Shown piece by piece: positions 44,908 to 54,984 of a DNA stretch of 64,000 nucleotides (the stretch's first letter is position 1; each line of letters starts with the position of its first letter). The notes under the pieces were generated by a model. It made no database searches. It was not told the origin of the DNA and was given only the letters and a program-made list of their open reading frames with translations. The stretch is from Ochrobactrum teleogrylli (GTDB lineage: Bacteria > Pseudomonadota > Alphaproteobacteria > Rhizobiales > Rhizobiaceae), in NCBI RefSeq assembly GCF_006376685.1, contig NZ_VEWL01000009.1:62001-126000 (forward strand), in the 5' to 3' direction. A program made the position numbers and the translations under genes.

Positions 44908-46224
44908 TTGATATATCAGGTAGTAAATTTAGAAAATCTTGTAGTAAATAGAGCTAATGATCGTCATGGTGAACTTGAGAATGAGACCGCAGCAATAGCT
45001 TGGCTTTTTTCCAATCATGCTGCCCACATGCGAAAGTTAGCGCGTGATATTGTAAAAGCAAGCCGCTTATACGAGCCGCCCCTTGTCTATCCCGACGGTT
45101 TGGAATTCATTGTTTATGATGGCAACAGGCGAACAACTTGCTTGAAATTATTGGCTAATCCCAAAAGAGCTCCAAATACAGAGTTGCAACAGTTCTTTGC
45201 AGAACTCCGAGCCGGATGGATCGGGGATTTCCCTTTGTCTGTCACTTGTCAAGTTGAGACGGATCGCGATGAAATAGACGAAATACTATTCAGGCGACAT
45301 ACCGGTATTCAGGGCGGGATAGGACAAAGCAGATGGACAGGCCGGATGAAGACAAACTTCATCAATAGAACAGGCAAAGGCGGCAAGCTGAATTTAGCGG
45401 ATGCAATAGAGGAGCGTCTGAAAGAGGCTCATCTGCTGCCAGAAAATGTAAAAATTCCTCGAAGTAATTTTAATCGGCTTCTTTCTGCTGAAAATTACCG
45501 AAATCGCGTAGGTATAACGACAATAAAGGGTCGTCTTGAATTTATAAGGCAAGAAGATATTGCATTGAAGGCGTTGGCGCGAGTGGCCAAAGATATGGCT
45601 GAAAAGCATACGACTCTTGACGATGTTTGGGATGCGGAGCGCAAGTCAATGTACTTAGACAGCCTTGAAACTCAGGGTTTGTTGCCGACCGCTGCTCACG
45701 CTTTATCTATTTCGCCGAACAAGACAACTGCCAATCAACCTTCTGAAGCAAGTATTAAACTGCCGGTCCGCGCGAAAAAAATTCCAAAGCGTACGACTCT
45801 TATTGCTCATGAGGAATATGGCGTAGTGTGGTCGGGCCGAATTCAGCGACAAAAAGCCATTTGGAATGAGCTGCAATTTAAGTTGGAGTTAGACCTACAC
45901 CCTAATGCAATCGCTGTTTTATGTCGCGTTTTACTAGAATTATCGGTGGATAATTATATCAGTAGAACGAAATTAGCTTCGGTTTCTGAAGCTGACGCTC
46001 TCGTCAAAAAGCTTATTGCGGTAGCTGAAAATCTTCAGGCTTGCGGTAAGTTAAACAAGCGGTACTTAGAAATAGTACGAAAAGCTCGTAACATGGACGC
46101 TATTGTCTCAGTCGATACATTGAACAAATACGTCCACTCGTCCAATCTTGCGCCAAATGCAGATCATTTGACTGCGCTTTGGGATACATTCGCTGAACTT
46201 GTTGTGCTTTGTTTGAATGAATAG
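44908..46224 (+). CDS. ParB-like (DGNRR) protein, lone accessory gene
   Basis: A 438-residue protein. The N-terminal ~130 residues look like a ParB/Srx-type domain: 'VVNLENLVVNRANDRHGEL', then 'LEFIVYDGNRRTTCLKLL' with DGNRR at 71-75. The C-terminal part has 'NAIAVLCRVLLELSVDNYI' and ends 'LNKYVHSSN..P....L...WDTFAELVV', a helical module I associate with HEPN-like or defence-type ATPase tails, from memory only. The start is TTG, with GGGGA 4-5 nt upstream; no in-frame ATG nearby fits better. The gene is much AT-richer than its neighbours and stands alone between the acyl-CoA dehydrogenase operon and purD, so it is probably acquired. A plasmid partition role is unlikely without a parA. Confidence 0.7.
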   Translation: MIYQVVNLENLVVNRANDRHGELENETAAIAWLFSNHAAHMRKLARDIVKASRLYEPPLVYPDGLEFIVYDGNRRTTCLKLLANPKRAPNTELQQFFAELRAGWIGDFPLSVTCQVETDRDEIDEILFRRHTGIQGGIGQSRWTGRMKTNFINRTGKGGKLNLADAIEERLKEAHLLPENVKIPRSNFNRLLSAENYRNRVGITTIKGRLEFIRQEDIALKALARVAKDMAEKHTTLDDVWDAERKSMYLDSLETQGLLPTAAHALSISPNKTTANQPSEASIKLPVRAKKIPKRTTLIAHEEYGVVWSGRIQRQKAIWNELQFKLELDLHPNAIAVLCRVLLELSVDNYISRTKLASVSEADALVKKLIAVAENLQACGKLNKRYLEIVRKARNMDAIVSVDTLNKYVHSSNLAPNADHLTALWDTFAELVVLCLNE

Positions 46225-46269
46225 CGGCTGGGTTGGCCTATGAAGTGAAAGGGCGCCGCAGGGCGCCTC

Positions 46270-47550
46270 CTAGTTCGCTTTTTCCCGCTCCACAGCGCGC
46301 CAGCCGATATCGGTGCGATAAAAACCTTCCGGCCAGTCGATCTTCCTGATGGCGTCGTAGGCTTTCGCCTGTGCTTCCGCGACAGTGCTGGCGACTGCGG
46401 TGATGTTCAGCACACGACCGCCATTGGCAATGAGATTGCCGTCCTTTTCAGCCGTGCCTGCGTGGAAGACCTTGACACCATCGAGACCGTCAAGCGCGTC
46501 GAGGCCGCGAATGACGCTGCCCTTCTTTACATTGGTCGGATAGCCTTCCGCAGCCATAACGATGGTCAGCGCCGGATCATCTTTCCAGTCCGGCGAAACC
46601 TGATCCAGCTTGCCGTCGACGGCGGCATTGATCAGCGCCAGCAAGTCGCTGTTGAGGCGCATCATCAGCACCTGACATTCCGGGTCACCGAAACGGGTGT
46701 TGTATTCGATCAGCTTTGGGCCATCCTTGTCGATCATCAGGCCGAGGAACAGGATGCCGGAGAAGGGCGCGCCGATTTCCGCCATGCCGCGCATGGTCGG
46801 CTCGATCAGTTCGCGCATGGTGCGCTCAACGATTTCCGGCGTCATGACCGGAGCTGGGGCATAAGCGCCCATGCCGCCCGTATTGGGGCCGGTGTCGCCA
46901 TCGCCGACACGCTTGTGATCCTGCGCCGAGCCAAGCGGCAGGGCCGTTTTGCCGTCGCAGATGCAGAAGAAGCTTGCTTCTTCGCCGTCCAGAAATTCTT
47001 CCACCACCACTTCGGCCCCAGCAGAGCCGAACGCGCCTTCGAAGCAGGCATCGACCGCATCCAGCGCTTCATCGAGCGTCATGGCGACGACCACGCCCTT
47101 GCCTGCGGCCAGACCGTCAGCCTTCACTACGATGGGCGCGCCCTGCTGGCGGATATAGGCCTTGGCCTTCGGCGCATTGTTGAAACGGCCATAGGCCCCG
47201 GTCGGAATATCGAAGCGGGCGCAGAGATCCTTGGTGAAACCCTTGGAGCCTTCCAGCTGGGCTGCCGCCCTGGAGGGGCCAAAGACGCGGATGTTTTCGG
47301 CGCGCAGATCGTCGGCAAGGCCTGCAACCAGCGGCGCTTCCGGTCCGACGATGACCAGATCGATGGCCTTATCCTTGGCGAAGGCAATGACGGCCTTATG
47401 GTCGCTGACATCGATATCGACCAGCTCGGCGGCTTCCGCGATGCCAGGATTGCCCGGCGCGCAATAGAGTTTTGTCAGTGACGGAGAAGCGGATAGTTTC
47501 CAGGCCAGAGCATGTTCACGACCGCCAGAACCGATTAAAAGAACTCTCAT
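46270..47550 (-). CDS. purD: Phosphoribosylamine-glycine ligase
   Basis: A 426-residue ATP-grasp enzyme for step 2 of purine synthesis (phosphoribosylamine + glycine + ATP to GAR). '[17 protein letters not shown]' is the signature N-terminus and sets the start at ATG 47550, although the frame extends 20 codons further. '[14 protein letters not shown]', '[14 protein letters not shown]' and '[11 protein letters not shown]' are intact. It is divergent from ubiA, with 58 nt between starts. On the minus strand a GGCGCC-loop-GGCGCC hairpin follows the stop. Confidence 0.95.
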   Translation of the reverse strand: MRVLLIGSGGREHALAWKLSASPSLTKLYCAPGNPGIAEAAELVDIDVSDHKAVIAFAKDKAIDLVIVGPEAPLVAGLADDLRAENIRVFGPSRAAAQLEGSKGFTKDLCARFDIPTGAYGRFNNAPKAKAYIRQQGAPIVVKADGLAAGKGVVVAMTLDEALDAVDACFEGAFGSAGAEVVVEEFLDGEEASFFCICDGKTALPLGSAQDHKRVGDGDTGPNTGGMGAYAPAPVMTPEIVERTMRELIEPTMRGMAEIGAPFSGILFLGLMIDKDGPKLIEYNTRFGDPECQVLMMRLNSDLLALINAAVDGKLDQVSPDWKDDPALTIVMAAEGYPTNVKKGSVIRGLDALDGLDGVKVFHAGTAEKDGNLIANGGRVLNITAVASTVAEAQAKAYDAIRKIDWPEGFYRTDIGWRAVEREKAN

Positions 47551-47608
47551 TGCTTGCTCCGTCTTCGTCGGGGTTATAGTGATGGCTGCATATATCAAGG
47601 ATTTCGCC

Positions 47609-48610
47609 ATGTCACAGCCCGAACTACACGGATCGATTCAGTCACGCAATGCGCAAGGGCGCGTAAAGGACGCTCCGTCGGGCCATTGGGTCTATAAGTT
47701 GTTGCCGCAGTCGCTTTGGCCCTATGCGCAGCTTGCGCGCTGGGATCGCCCGATTGGCTGGCAGCTTCTGTTGTGGCCGTGCTGGTGGTCGGCGGCACTG
47801 GTGGCGGGCACCGGTGCGCAGCCCGGTGACGGCGCATGGTCGGTCGTGCCTTCGATCTGGCACCTGTTCCTGTTTCTGGTTGGTGCCATCGCCATGCGCG
47901 GCGCGGGCTGCACCTATAATGATCTGGTCGATCAGGATATCGACGATCAGGTGGACCGTACCCGTTCACGCCCGCTGCCTGCCGGGCAGGTGACACGCGG
48001 TCAGGCCAAGGCCTTTCTCGTCCTGCAAGCGCTGGTCGGGCTTGTCGTGGTGCTGCAATTCAACTGGTTTTCGATTGCGCTCGGCATTTTCTCGCTTTTG
48101 ATCGTCGCTGCCTATCCCTTCATGAAACGCATTACCGACTGGCCGCAATTTGTGCTGGGTCTCGCCTTTTCATGGGGCGCGCTGATGGGTTGGGCTGCGG
48201 TCGAAGGATCGCTCTCATTGCCACCGGTGCTGCTCTATATCGGCGCGATCCTGTGGACCATCGGTTACGACACGATTTACGCCCATCAGGACAAGGAAGA
48301 CGACGCGCTGGTCGGCGTGCGTTCCACGGCGCGCCTGTTCGGGAAGCACACCAAGACCGCACTGATGATCCTTTATGGTGGCGCTATCGGTTTCTTTGCC
48401 GCCGCCTTCGCCGTGGCGCAGGTGCCGATGCCAGCGCTGGCCGGATTGCTGGCCGCTGGCGTACATCTCTACCGCCAGATTATCGTGCTCGATATCGACA
48501 ACCCCGACCAGTGCCTGAAACTATTCAAGTCGAACAATATCGTCGGCTGGCTGATCTTCCTCGGCCTCGTTTTCGGCAGTCTCTGGGTGGCGATCAAGCC
48601 GATTGTGTAA
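47609..48610 (+). CDS. ubiA: 4-hydroxybenzoate polyprenyltransferase
   Basis: A 333-residue inner-membrane enzyme joining the polyprenyl chain to 4-hydroxybenzoate in ubiquinone synthesis. The first Asp motif '[24 protein letters not shown]' region (N-D-x-x-D-x3-D) and the second ('[22 protein letters not shown]') are intact. Eight or nine hydrophobic segments are visible. AAGGA lies 8 nt before ATG 47609, preferred over earlier in-frame ATGs at 47579-47582. It uses the product of IspB encoded at 31428. Confidence 0.93.
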   Translation: MSQPELHGSIQSRNAQGRVKDAPSGHWVYKLLPQSLWPYAQLARWDRPIGWQLLLWPCWWSAALVAGTGAQPGDGAWSVVPSIWHLFLFLVGAIAMRGAGCTYNDLVDQDIDDQVDRTRSRPLPAGQVTRGQAKAFLVLQALVGLVVVLQFNWFSIALGIFSLLIVAAYPFMKRITDWPQFVLGLAFSWGALMGWAAVEGSLSLPPVLLYIGAILWTIGYDTIYAHQDKEDDALVGVRSTARLFGKHTKTALMILYGGAIGFFAAAFAVAQVPMPALAGLLAAGVHLYRQIIVLDIDNPDQCLKLFKSNNIVGWLIFLGLVFGSLWVAIKPIV

Positions 48611-48635
48611 TTGAGGGGCAGGCGTAAACGCGCGA

Positions 48636-48705
48636 CCCTCATCCTGAGCTTGTCGAAGGGCCGCCCCTTCGAGGCTTCGCTACGCTCCGCACCTCAGGGT
48701 GAGGG
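48636..48705. repeat. 70-nt REP-like palindromic repeat
   Basis: Inverted ends (CCCTCATCCTGAG and CTCAGGGTGAGGG) enclose CTTGTCGAAGGGCCGCCCCTTCGAGG and GCTTCGCTACGCTCCGCAC. This CCTCATCCTGAG...CTTCGAGG...CGCACCTCAGG unit is a widespread intergenic repeat in alphaproteobacteria. It lies between convergent ubiA and pdxH and may double as a transcription stop or mRNA end. Confidence 0.8.
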
Positions 48706-48729
48706 CGGGGGTAGCAGCTTTTCTTTCCC

Positions 48730-49341
48730 TTACGGATAAAGCCGGTCCTTGTTCCAGTCGCCTTCCGGCACGGGCCGGGTAAACAGCACGCGGTCATGCA
48801 GGCGGAACGGGCGGTCGTGCCAGAACTCGATGGAAACCGGGCGGATGCGGAAGCCCGACCAGTGCGGCGGACGTGGAATGTCGCCGATGGCATATTTCGC
48901 GGTATATTCCGCGACAGATTTTTCCAGCGCGAAACGGCTTTCCAGCGGGCGCGACTGTTTTGAGGCCCATGCGCCGATACGGCTGCCGCGTGGACGCGAG
49001 GCGTAATAAGCGTCGGCTTCGGCATCGCTGACTTTCTCAACCGGCCCACGCACGCGCACCTGACGGCGCAGCGTCTTCCAATGGAAGCACATGGCAGCCT
49101 TCTCAGCCGACAGGATTTCCTGCCCCTTCTTGCTCTCATAATTGGTGTAGAAGACAAAACCCTGCTCGTCGAAATCCTTCAGCAGCACCATGCGCACATT
49201 GGGCAGCCCATCAGGATCGACGGTGGCAAGCGCTACGGCGTTAGGATCGTTCGGTTCGGTCTTGCCTGCATCGGCCAGCCACTCAGCAAAAAGCTTGAAA
49301 GGCTGGGAAGACAGGGTGAAATCGTCGCTTGAGCTGGTCAT
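48730..49341 (-). CDS. pdxH: Pyridoxamine 5'-phosphate oxidase
   Basis: A 203-residue FMN enzyme oxidising pyridoxamine/pyridoxine phosphate to PLP. '[41 protein letters not shown]' (FMN-binding strands, about 33-73), '[13 protein letters not shown]' and the C-terminal '[18 protein letters not shown]' with 'W...RLYP' are diagnostic. The frame stays open 71 codons upstream to 49554, but family length and N-terminus support ATG 49341. Confidence 0.94.
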   Translation of the reverse strand: MTSSSDDFTLSSQPFKLFAEWLADAGKTEPNDPNAVALATVDPDGLPNVRMVLLKDFDEQGFVFYTNYESKKGQEILSAEKAAMCFHWKTLRRQVRVRGPVEKVSDAEADAYYASRPRGSRIGAWASKQSRPLESRFALEKSVAEYTAKYAIGDIPRPPHWSGFRIRPVSIEFWHDRPFRLHDRVLFTRPVPEGDWNKDRLYP

Positions 49342-49650
49342 TTCCACTATTCTCGAATGATTGTGGTGATAGGCGTAGCCGGGACGGGAATCCCGACCTG
49401 AAAAACTGGCGCGAGCTTCCTCCATAAAGCGCGTCTTGTCCACCTCCTGGTCAGAGACGGGGGGCGGGGTTGAATGCATATGACGCATCACAAGAATGGG
49501 CGTGGATTTTTCTGCCCGTCGGCTGAGGAAACCCACAGAGTTGCTGTTGTGCATTGGTATGGTTTTGTTTACCTTGCCAGCTCATCGCTTGTTAACCCAC
49601 CACCGCCATAATCGCTGCATCCATAGCGTGTAAAATTGAGGACGTAGCGT
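49342..49650. other. Divergent intergenic region between pdxH and the lipoprotein gene
   Basis: This 309-nt gap must hold both promoters. On the minus strand it remains open in the pdxH frame for 71 codons from an ATG at 49554, but this extension is not pdxH-like and has no strong Shine-Dalgarno site. A CGGGACGGGAATCCCG hairpin lies near 49380. I see no other gene. Confidence 0.4.
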
Positions 49651-50115
49651 TTGGCTGCTGGAACTGTCTGTCACCAGAAACATATCCGCTCTGCCGTTGA
49701 TTTTGCTGCGGCCCTGCGCAATGCCGTGATCGGCATGACGATGTTTTCGCTGGCCGGTTGTGCCATGGGTGGCGTCAGCATCGACAAGGCCGTTCCTGAT
49801 TCGACCACTATCACCGGTTCGGTGCAGCAGCCGACCGTGCCGGATTCCAGTACGCTTTCCGATCAGTCAACAGTCAAGAACGTGGTTTCCGCTTTAAACT
49901 TCACGCAATGGGGTAAGAAGCCGGTGCCGTGGACCAATCCGGATACTGGCAGCCAGGGCACGATCACGACCGTTGCCGAGAGCAACAAGAACGATCAGCT
50001 CTGCCGTGAATTCGAGACCTCACGCGAAGCTTTTGACGGCGTTTCCATCTATCGCGGCGAAACCTGCATGCAGCGCGGCGGCCAGTGGACGGTCACGGCC
50101 TTCGCGCCAATCTGA
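49651..50115 (+). CDS. RT0821/Lpp0805-type surface lipoprotein
   Basis: A 154-residue protein with a hydrophobic N-terminal segment and a lipobox 'SLAGC' (Cys37), so probably a lipoprotein. The mature part has a Ser/Thr-rich linker ('VPDSTTITGSVQQPTVPDSSTL') and the conserved C-terminal domain 'CREFETSREAFDGVSIYRGETCMQRGGQW', with two cysteines typical of the RT0821/Lpp0805 surface protein group. The start is TTG, with GAGGA about 9 nt upstream; the leader before the lipobox is long, so a downstream start is possible. It is directly followed by copy 2 of the 143-nt repeat. Confidence 0.75.
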   Translation: MAAGTVCHQKHIRSAVDFAAALRNAVIGMTMFSLAGCAMGGVSIDKAVPDSTTITGSVQQPTVPDSSTLSDQSTVKNVVSALNFTQWGKKPVPWTNPDTGSQGTITTVAESNKNDQLCREFETSREAFDGVSIYRGETCMQRGGQWTVTAFAPI

Positions 50116-50257
50116 GAGCCTGTTTCAAAAGTCGTCCTGTGTGGCTGCAAATGGCAATCTTCTCCGTTCCGGTGCTCACGTACCTTGAGTACGCTCCGCT
50201 CCGGTACTCGAAAATCACCATTTTCGCACACACATGCCGCTTTTTGATTCAGTCTCT
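50115..50257. repeat. 143-nt dispersed palindromic repeat, copy 2
   Basis: Same length as 24911-25053 and nearly identical to it (about 8 visible differences). As there, it begins AGAGCCTG right after a coding gene; the last base of the preceding stop codon is its first A. The right end reads CAGTCTCT instead of CAGGCTCT, a small break in the terminal inverted repeat. Confidence 0.8.
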
Positions 50258-50363
50258 GACAATATGCGCAGTCTGACGTCCGTACAGACTGGAACTTTTC
50301 TTGCCTGATGCGCATATTAGGCTCAATTGAGTCTTACCACTGACTTCACAGTCATTTTCCTGA

Positions 50364-51317
<954 letters not shown>

Positions 51318-51384
51318 CATTGTTCTCCCGAAGCGGAAAATCGCTTTGGGAGGCAATAAGGCCACACAATAAGAATTGATGCGA

Positions 51385-51420
51385 TTCTGATCGATTGAAT
51401 TGCTTTTCAATCGATCAGAA
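51385..51420. terminator. Strong rho-independent terminator
   Basis: A perfect 15-bp stem (TTCTGATCGATTGAA with its complement, loop TTGCTT) followed by CTGTTTTTTCTG, 68 nt after the DnaJ-class gene and 160 nt before fabI. Confidence 0.85.
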
Positions 51421-51580
51421 CTGTTTTTTCTGTGGTCACGCGGGCCAAAATGCGGGCCGGGTGTTGTAGCTTTGCGGCAGTAAAGTGACAATGCCCGGCT
51501 TTTTCGCTGCAATTGCTTGAAGGTGATGCAAGCCTGTGCGATAGGGCAACAAGTTTATAGTTTTTCAATGAGGACCCTTA

Positions 51581-52399
51581 ATGACCGCACAGTCTGGTTT
51601 GTTGCAGGGCAAGCGTGGATTGATTCTGGGCGTGGCCAACAACCGCTCCATCGCCTGGGGCATTGCCAAGGCCGCCCGCGATGCCGGCGCAGAACTCGCA
51701 TTCACCTATCAGGGCGATGCATTGAAGAAACGCGTCGAGCCGCTTGCCGAAGAACTTGGCGCTTTTGTTGCCGGTCATTGCGACGTGGCGGATGCCGCGA
51801 GCATCGACGCTGTTTTTGACGCGCTTGAGAAGAAGTGGGGCAAGATCGACTTTCTGGTGCACGCCATCGGTTTCTCCGACAAGGACGAACTGACCGGCCG
51901 CTACCTCGATACGTCGGAAGCCAATTTCACCAATACGATGCTGATTTCGGTCTATTCGCTGACGGCGGTTGCCCGTCGTGCGGAAAAGCTGATGGCCGAT
52001 GGCGGGTCGATCCTGACGCTGACCTATTACGGCGCCGAGAAGGTCATGCCGAATTACAACGTCATGGGCGTTGCCAAGGCTGCACTCGAAGCAAGCGTAA
52101 AGTATCTCGCCGTCGATCTCGGCCCACAGAACATCCGCGTCAACGCGATTTCGGCAGGCCCGATCAAGACGCTGGCCGCTTCGGGCATTGGCGACTTCCG
52201 CTATATTCTCAAGTGGAACGAGTATAACGCGCCGCTGCGCCGCACCGTGACGATTGAAGAAGTGGGCGATGTCGGCCTCTACTTCCTCTCCGACCTGTCG
52301 CGTTCGGTGACGGGTGAAGTGCACCACGCCGATAGCGGTTACCACGTCATCGGTATGAAGGCGGTGGACGCGCCGGACATTTCAGTCGTCAAGGACTGA
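51581..52399 (+). CDS. fabI: Enoyl-[acyl-carrier-protein] reductase (NADH)
   Basis: A 272-residue short-chain dehydrogenase completing each cycle of fatty acid elongation. 'GLILGVANNRSIAWGIA' (about residues 13-29) is the FabI nucleotide-binding loop. The active-site Tyr and Lys are in 'YNVMGVAKAALEASVKYLA' (Y-x6-K). 'NAISAGPIKTLAASGI' is the flexible substrate loop, characteristic of FabI, the triclosan-sensitive family. It has its own leader after the DnaJ terminator and ends in a terminator at 52413. Confidence 0.93.
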   Translation: MTAQSGLLQGKRGLILGVANNRSIAWGIAKAARDAGAELAFTYQGDALKKRVEPLAEELGAFVAGHCDVADAASIDAVFDALEKKWGKIDFLVHAIGFSDKDELTGRYLDTSEANFTNTMLISVYSLTAVARRAEKLMADGGSILTLTYYGAEKVMPNYNVMGVAKAALEASVKYLAVDLGPQNIRVNAISAGPIKTLAASGIGDFRYILKWNEYNAPLRRTVTIEEVGDVGLYFLSDLSRSVTGEVHHADSGYHVIGMKAVDAPDISVVKD

Positions 52400-52412
52400 T
52401 ACGATCCTTTTG

Positions 52413-52446
52413 AAATCCCGAAAAGTTGAGACGCTTTTCGGGATTT
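52413..52446 (+). terminator. Rho-independent terminator after fabI
   Basis: A 13-bp stem (AAATCCCGAAAAG with CTTTTCGGGATTT, loop TTGAGACG) followed by TTCTTTG, 13 nt after the fabI stop. Confidence 0.8.
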
Positions 52447-52551
52447 TTCTTTGTCTTTCCCGGACCGGGAAAGTTATCCCTGTTTTAGAGAAGAACAGCC
52501 GGAACGGCTTCGACAGCTGTTTTCGACTGGCAACGCTTTAGAGGTAAGGCT

Positions 52552-53142
52552 TTGGCCCGGGAGATCATCTACTTTTCGCGTCACGGCGAAACAGACTGGA
52601 ATGTTTCGCAGCGCATTCAGGGGCAGCTCGATATCGACATCAACGCCCATGGACGCACCCAGGCTGATCGCAACGGCGATATGCTGAAATCGCTGATCGG
52701 CGACGGCGCGGGCTTCGATTTCGTGGCAAGCCCGCTGCGCCGCACGCGCGAAACGATGGAACGCATCCGGCTGCGCATGGGTCTTGACCCTTATGATTTC
52801 CGCACCGATCCGCAGTTGATGGAAGTGAATTTCGGCGACTGGCAGGGCTTCATGATGGAAGATATCGCCAGGGAGCGGAATGATCTGGTGGAAGCGCGCG
52901 CCCGCGACAAGTGGAATTTCGTCCCGCCGGGCACGACTGCGGAAAGCTATATGAGCCTGTCGCAGCGCATTGGTCGCTGGGTGGAGGCCGTGGAATGGCC
53001 AACCGTTTGCGTCACGCATGGCGGCTGCATTCGCACATTGTTTTATCTCTATGGCGATCTGGAGGGGCACGAGGCCGCCAATCTCTCCATCCCGCAGGAC
53101 AAGATTCTGAAGTTCGAAAACGGCAAGCTGGAGTGGGTTTGA
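52552..53142 (+). CDS. Histidine phosphatase family protein (phosphoglycerate mutase-like)
   Basis: A 196-residue protein with the phosphohistidine motif R-H-G at 10-12 ('YFSRHGETDWN'), 'ASPLRRTRETMERI' (second Arg) and 'CVTHGGCIRTLFY' (second active-site His). The family includes cofactor-dependent mutases and phosphatases with varied small substrates; nothing here favours one. The start is TTG 52552, with GAGG 8 nt upstream. A hairpin ends the transcript at 53154. Confidence 0.85.
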   Translation: MAREIIYFSRHGETDWNVSQRIQGQLDIDINAHGRTQADRNGDMLKSLIGDGAGFDFVASPLRRTRETMERIRLRMGLDPYDFRTDPQLMEVNFGDWQGFMMEDIARERNDLVEARARDKWNFVPPGTTAESYMSLSQRIGRWVEAVEWPTVCVTHGGCIRTLFYLYGDLEGHEAANLSIPQDKILKFENGKLEWV

Positions 53143-53153
53143 TCTGTAAAGTT

Positions 53154-53173
53154 ACCCGAGAATAAAATCGGGT
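53154..53173 (+). terminator. Rho-independent terminator
   Basis: A 6-bp stem (ACCCGA with TCGGGT, loop GAATAAAA) followed by ATTTTCTT, just after the histidine phosphatase stop and before the Cry-like gene. Confidence 0.65.
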
Positions 53174-53337
53174 ATTTTCTTGCGTTCATACAGTTATAAT
53201 TGACGACAAAATAAATAAATTTGATAATTATTTAGTACGACATATCGGTCGTTATCTTTATATTTCTTGCGGTAAAACGGAAGGGATATCCTGTGTTATT
53301 GCTTTGATTTCAAAATTTATATTTGGAGATTTTTCGA

Positions 53338-54657
53338 ATGCCGGAATTGCTGTTGAAAAATGGTGTACCTGCGCGCGTTGAACTTGGATTCGATGTAGAT
53401 CCTCTGGATGCGGCAAGAGATATACTGGCCTTTTTTGCAGGCTTCGTTCCTGTCGTCGGGTCTCTGTTAAAGACGCTCGTGAACACGTTCTGGCCAAAAG
53501 ACGCGCCGGATGTCTGGGCCCAGATCAAGCAGGAGGTTCAGACGCTTGTTGGTGAAGAGATCGACCAGAGCCAGTGGGGTGTATTGCAGGGCAAAATTGC
53601 CGAATGCGGCGATAAGGTCAGAAGCTTTTCCGAGGTGCTCAACGCGGGAGACAAGGAACAAGCTCAAAAATTATATAACACCTACACAGCATATTTTATA
53701 GGATTGGAAAAAAACTTTGAACTGAAAGGCCATAAATATGAGTATTTCTTTTCTCCGGCCTATTGTGCTTTAGTCAATATTATCATCGCATTTCGATTGG
53801 AAGTTATTCACAACGGAGATAAAGTTTCCATTAGCGATGGGAATATCGAGTATGAAAAAAGAGCTCTCAGAGACCTGATAGATTGTTCAAAGAAATACAT
53901 TTCTTCCGTAAAAATAAAGCATGATGATTATATAAAAAAATCATTAGAAACTGGAGGAGGTGCTGATTATTATAACTCCTTATTTAAAGTAAATCATTTT
54001 TTCCAGGCCGGTGCGATCGTATATTTGCAGATATGGAATATTGAAGCTTTTCTGGAGAAAAAAGATATTGAGGTTGATCTGGCTTTGCCCGGCCTCATTA
54101 TCCAAATCCCATGGTCCGACGGTGGGGACAATATGAAGGGACCGGCGATATGTCAGTCCATCACCCCGGCATTGAAAGACAACAAGATAAAATCCGTCAC
54201 TTTGGGGGAAAGTGCCGAAAGCGATACCTATCATGTGCGGCCGACAGGTCTCATGGTCTGCTATGAAAACCACAAGGATCAAATGGGTTATTTCGGACGA
54301 CCGAGAGATATGCAGGTTCGTGAAAAAGTGCTCGATTGTTCAACGACCAAATGGGACCATCTCAGCAAGATCAGCGGTAACAGCAGCGGTTTCGTGGATC
54401 TGTTGGAGTTGACGACTGACGAAGGAAAATCAGTCACAATCGGTCATAACAGGTCTGGCCCGATGAATACCGCCAGTCTGGAACTCAAGTGGCCGTACCG
54501 CGTCGGCAAGATTTACGTTCCTGATGATGACGTCGGCTATCGTTACCGTCATTCCGGGCATCAAATGGGTGCGGCGGGTTTTGGCATTGTCTATGATAAT
54601 GATCTGGCCAGAGAAACTGCGAAGCGCCTTGTGAGCTATTTCTCGAAAATCGATTAA
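53338..54657 (+). CDS. Cry delta-endotoxin-like protein (N-terminal pore-forming domain)
   Basis: A 439-residue protein whose residues ~22-245 follow the pattern of Cry toxin domain I, the helical bundle that inserts into insect gut membranes. In order: 'AARDILAFFAGFVPVVGSLL' (25-44), 'FWPKDAPDVWAQIKQEVQTLV' (51-71), a long amphipathic helix, 'YEYFFSPAYCALVNIIIAFRLEVIHNG' (134-160, matching the 'LP.YA.AANLHL.LLRDA' helix 5) and 'YNSLFKVNHFFQAGAIVYL' (212-230). Residues ~250-439 are beta-rich and may be a jacalin/beta-prism-like domain II. A third domain is absent. GGAGA lies 8-9 nt before ATG 53338. The gene is AT-rich between GC-rich core genes, with no signal peptide, mobile genes or partners, and is probably acquired. 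The domain I call is by pattern, not by search. Confidence 0.7.
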   Translation: MPELLLKNGVPARVELGFDVDPLDAARDILAFFAGFVPVVGSLLKTLVNTFWPKDAPDVWAQIKQEVQTLVGEEIDQSQWGVLQGKIAECGDKVRSFSEVLNAGDKEQAQKLYNTYTAYFIGLEKNFELKGHKYEYFFSPAYCALVNIIIAFRLEVIHNGDKVSISDGNIEYEKRALRDLIDCSKKYISSVKIKHDDYIKKSLETGGGADYYNSLFKVNHFFQAGAIVYLQIWNIEAFLEKKDIEVDLALPGLIIQIPWSDGGDNMKGPAICQSITPALKDNKIKSVTLGESAESDTYHVRPTGLMVCYENHKDQMGYFGRPRDMQVREKVLDCSTTKWDHLSKISGNSSGFVDLLELTTDEGKSVTIGHNRSGPMNTASLELKWPYRVGKIYVPDDDVGYRYRHSGHQMGAAGFGIVYDNDLARETAKRLVSYFSKID

Positions 54658-54671
54658 CGCAAGCTATTCGC

Positions 54672-54705
54672 GACTGCGGACTTATTGTCATAATAGCCCG
54701 CAGTC
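54672..54705. terminator. Terminator between the Cry-like gene and the DUF1344 gene
   Basis: An 8-bp stem (GACTGCGG with CCGCAGTC, 18-nt loop) between convergent genes. A T-tract appears only later (CAGTTTTT), so strength is moderate. Confidence 0.55.
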
Positions 54706-54732
54706 ACTTTAAGACAGTTTTTGGTCTGCGGC

Positions 54733-54984
54733 TTACGGCGCTTCCTGAATGTCGGTGATGAAGCGGGTATTATCCACCATATCGTAGATGATGATGACCT
54801 TCATGCCCTTGTTGATGGCGCTGTAATCGAATTCGCCGGGCAGTTTGTAAGTCTTGCCGTCATCGAGTGAAAGCGTTTCGCTATCCTTGTTGATGGACGT
54901 GATCTTGCCTTCGGCATCGTCGGCCATGGCGACTGTCGAAAACAGCGAGGCGAGAATGAGGATCAATCCGACCAGATACTGCAT
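54733..54984 (-). CDS. DUF1344 periplasmic protein
   Basis: An 83-residue precursor with a signal peptide ('LVGLILILASLFSTVAMA', cleavage before 'DDAEG'). The mature ~62 residues form the small beta-barrel DUF1344 pattern: 'GKITSINKDSETLSLDDGKTYKLP' and 'GMKVIIIYDMVDNTRFITDI'. The family is common in rhizobia and of unknown function. It is a single gene with convergent and divergent neighbours. Confidence 0.82.
   Translation of the reverse strand: MQYLVGLILILASLFSTVAMADDAEGKITSINKDSETLSLDDGKTYKLPGEFDYSAINKGMKVIIIYDMVDNTRFITDIQEAP

Noticed and set aside
49342-49554. N-terminal extension of pdxH
   Set aside because: The family N-terminus and usual length support the start at 49341; the extension shows no conserved features.
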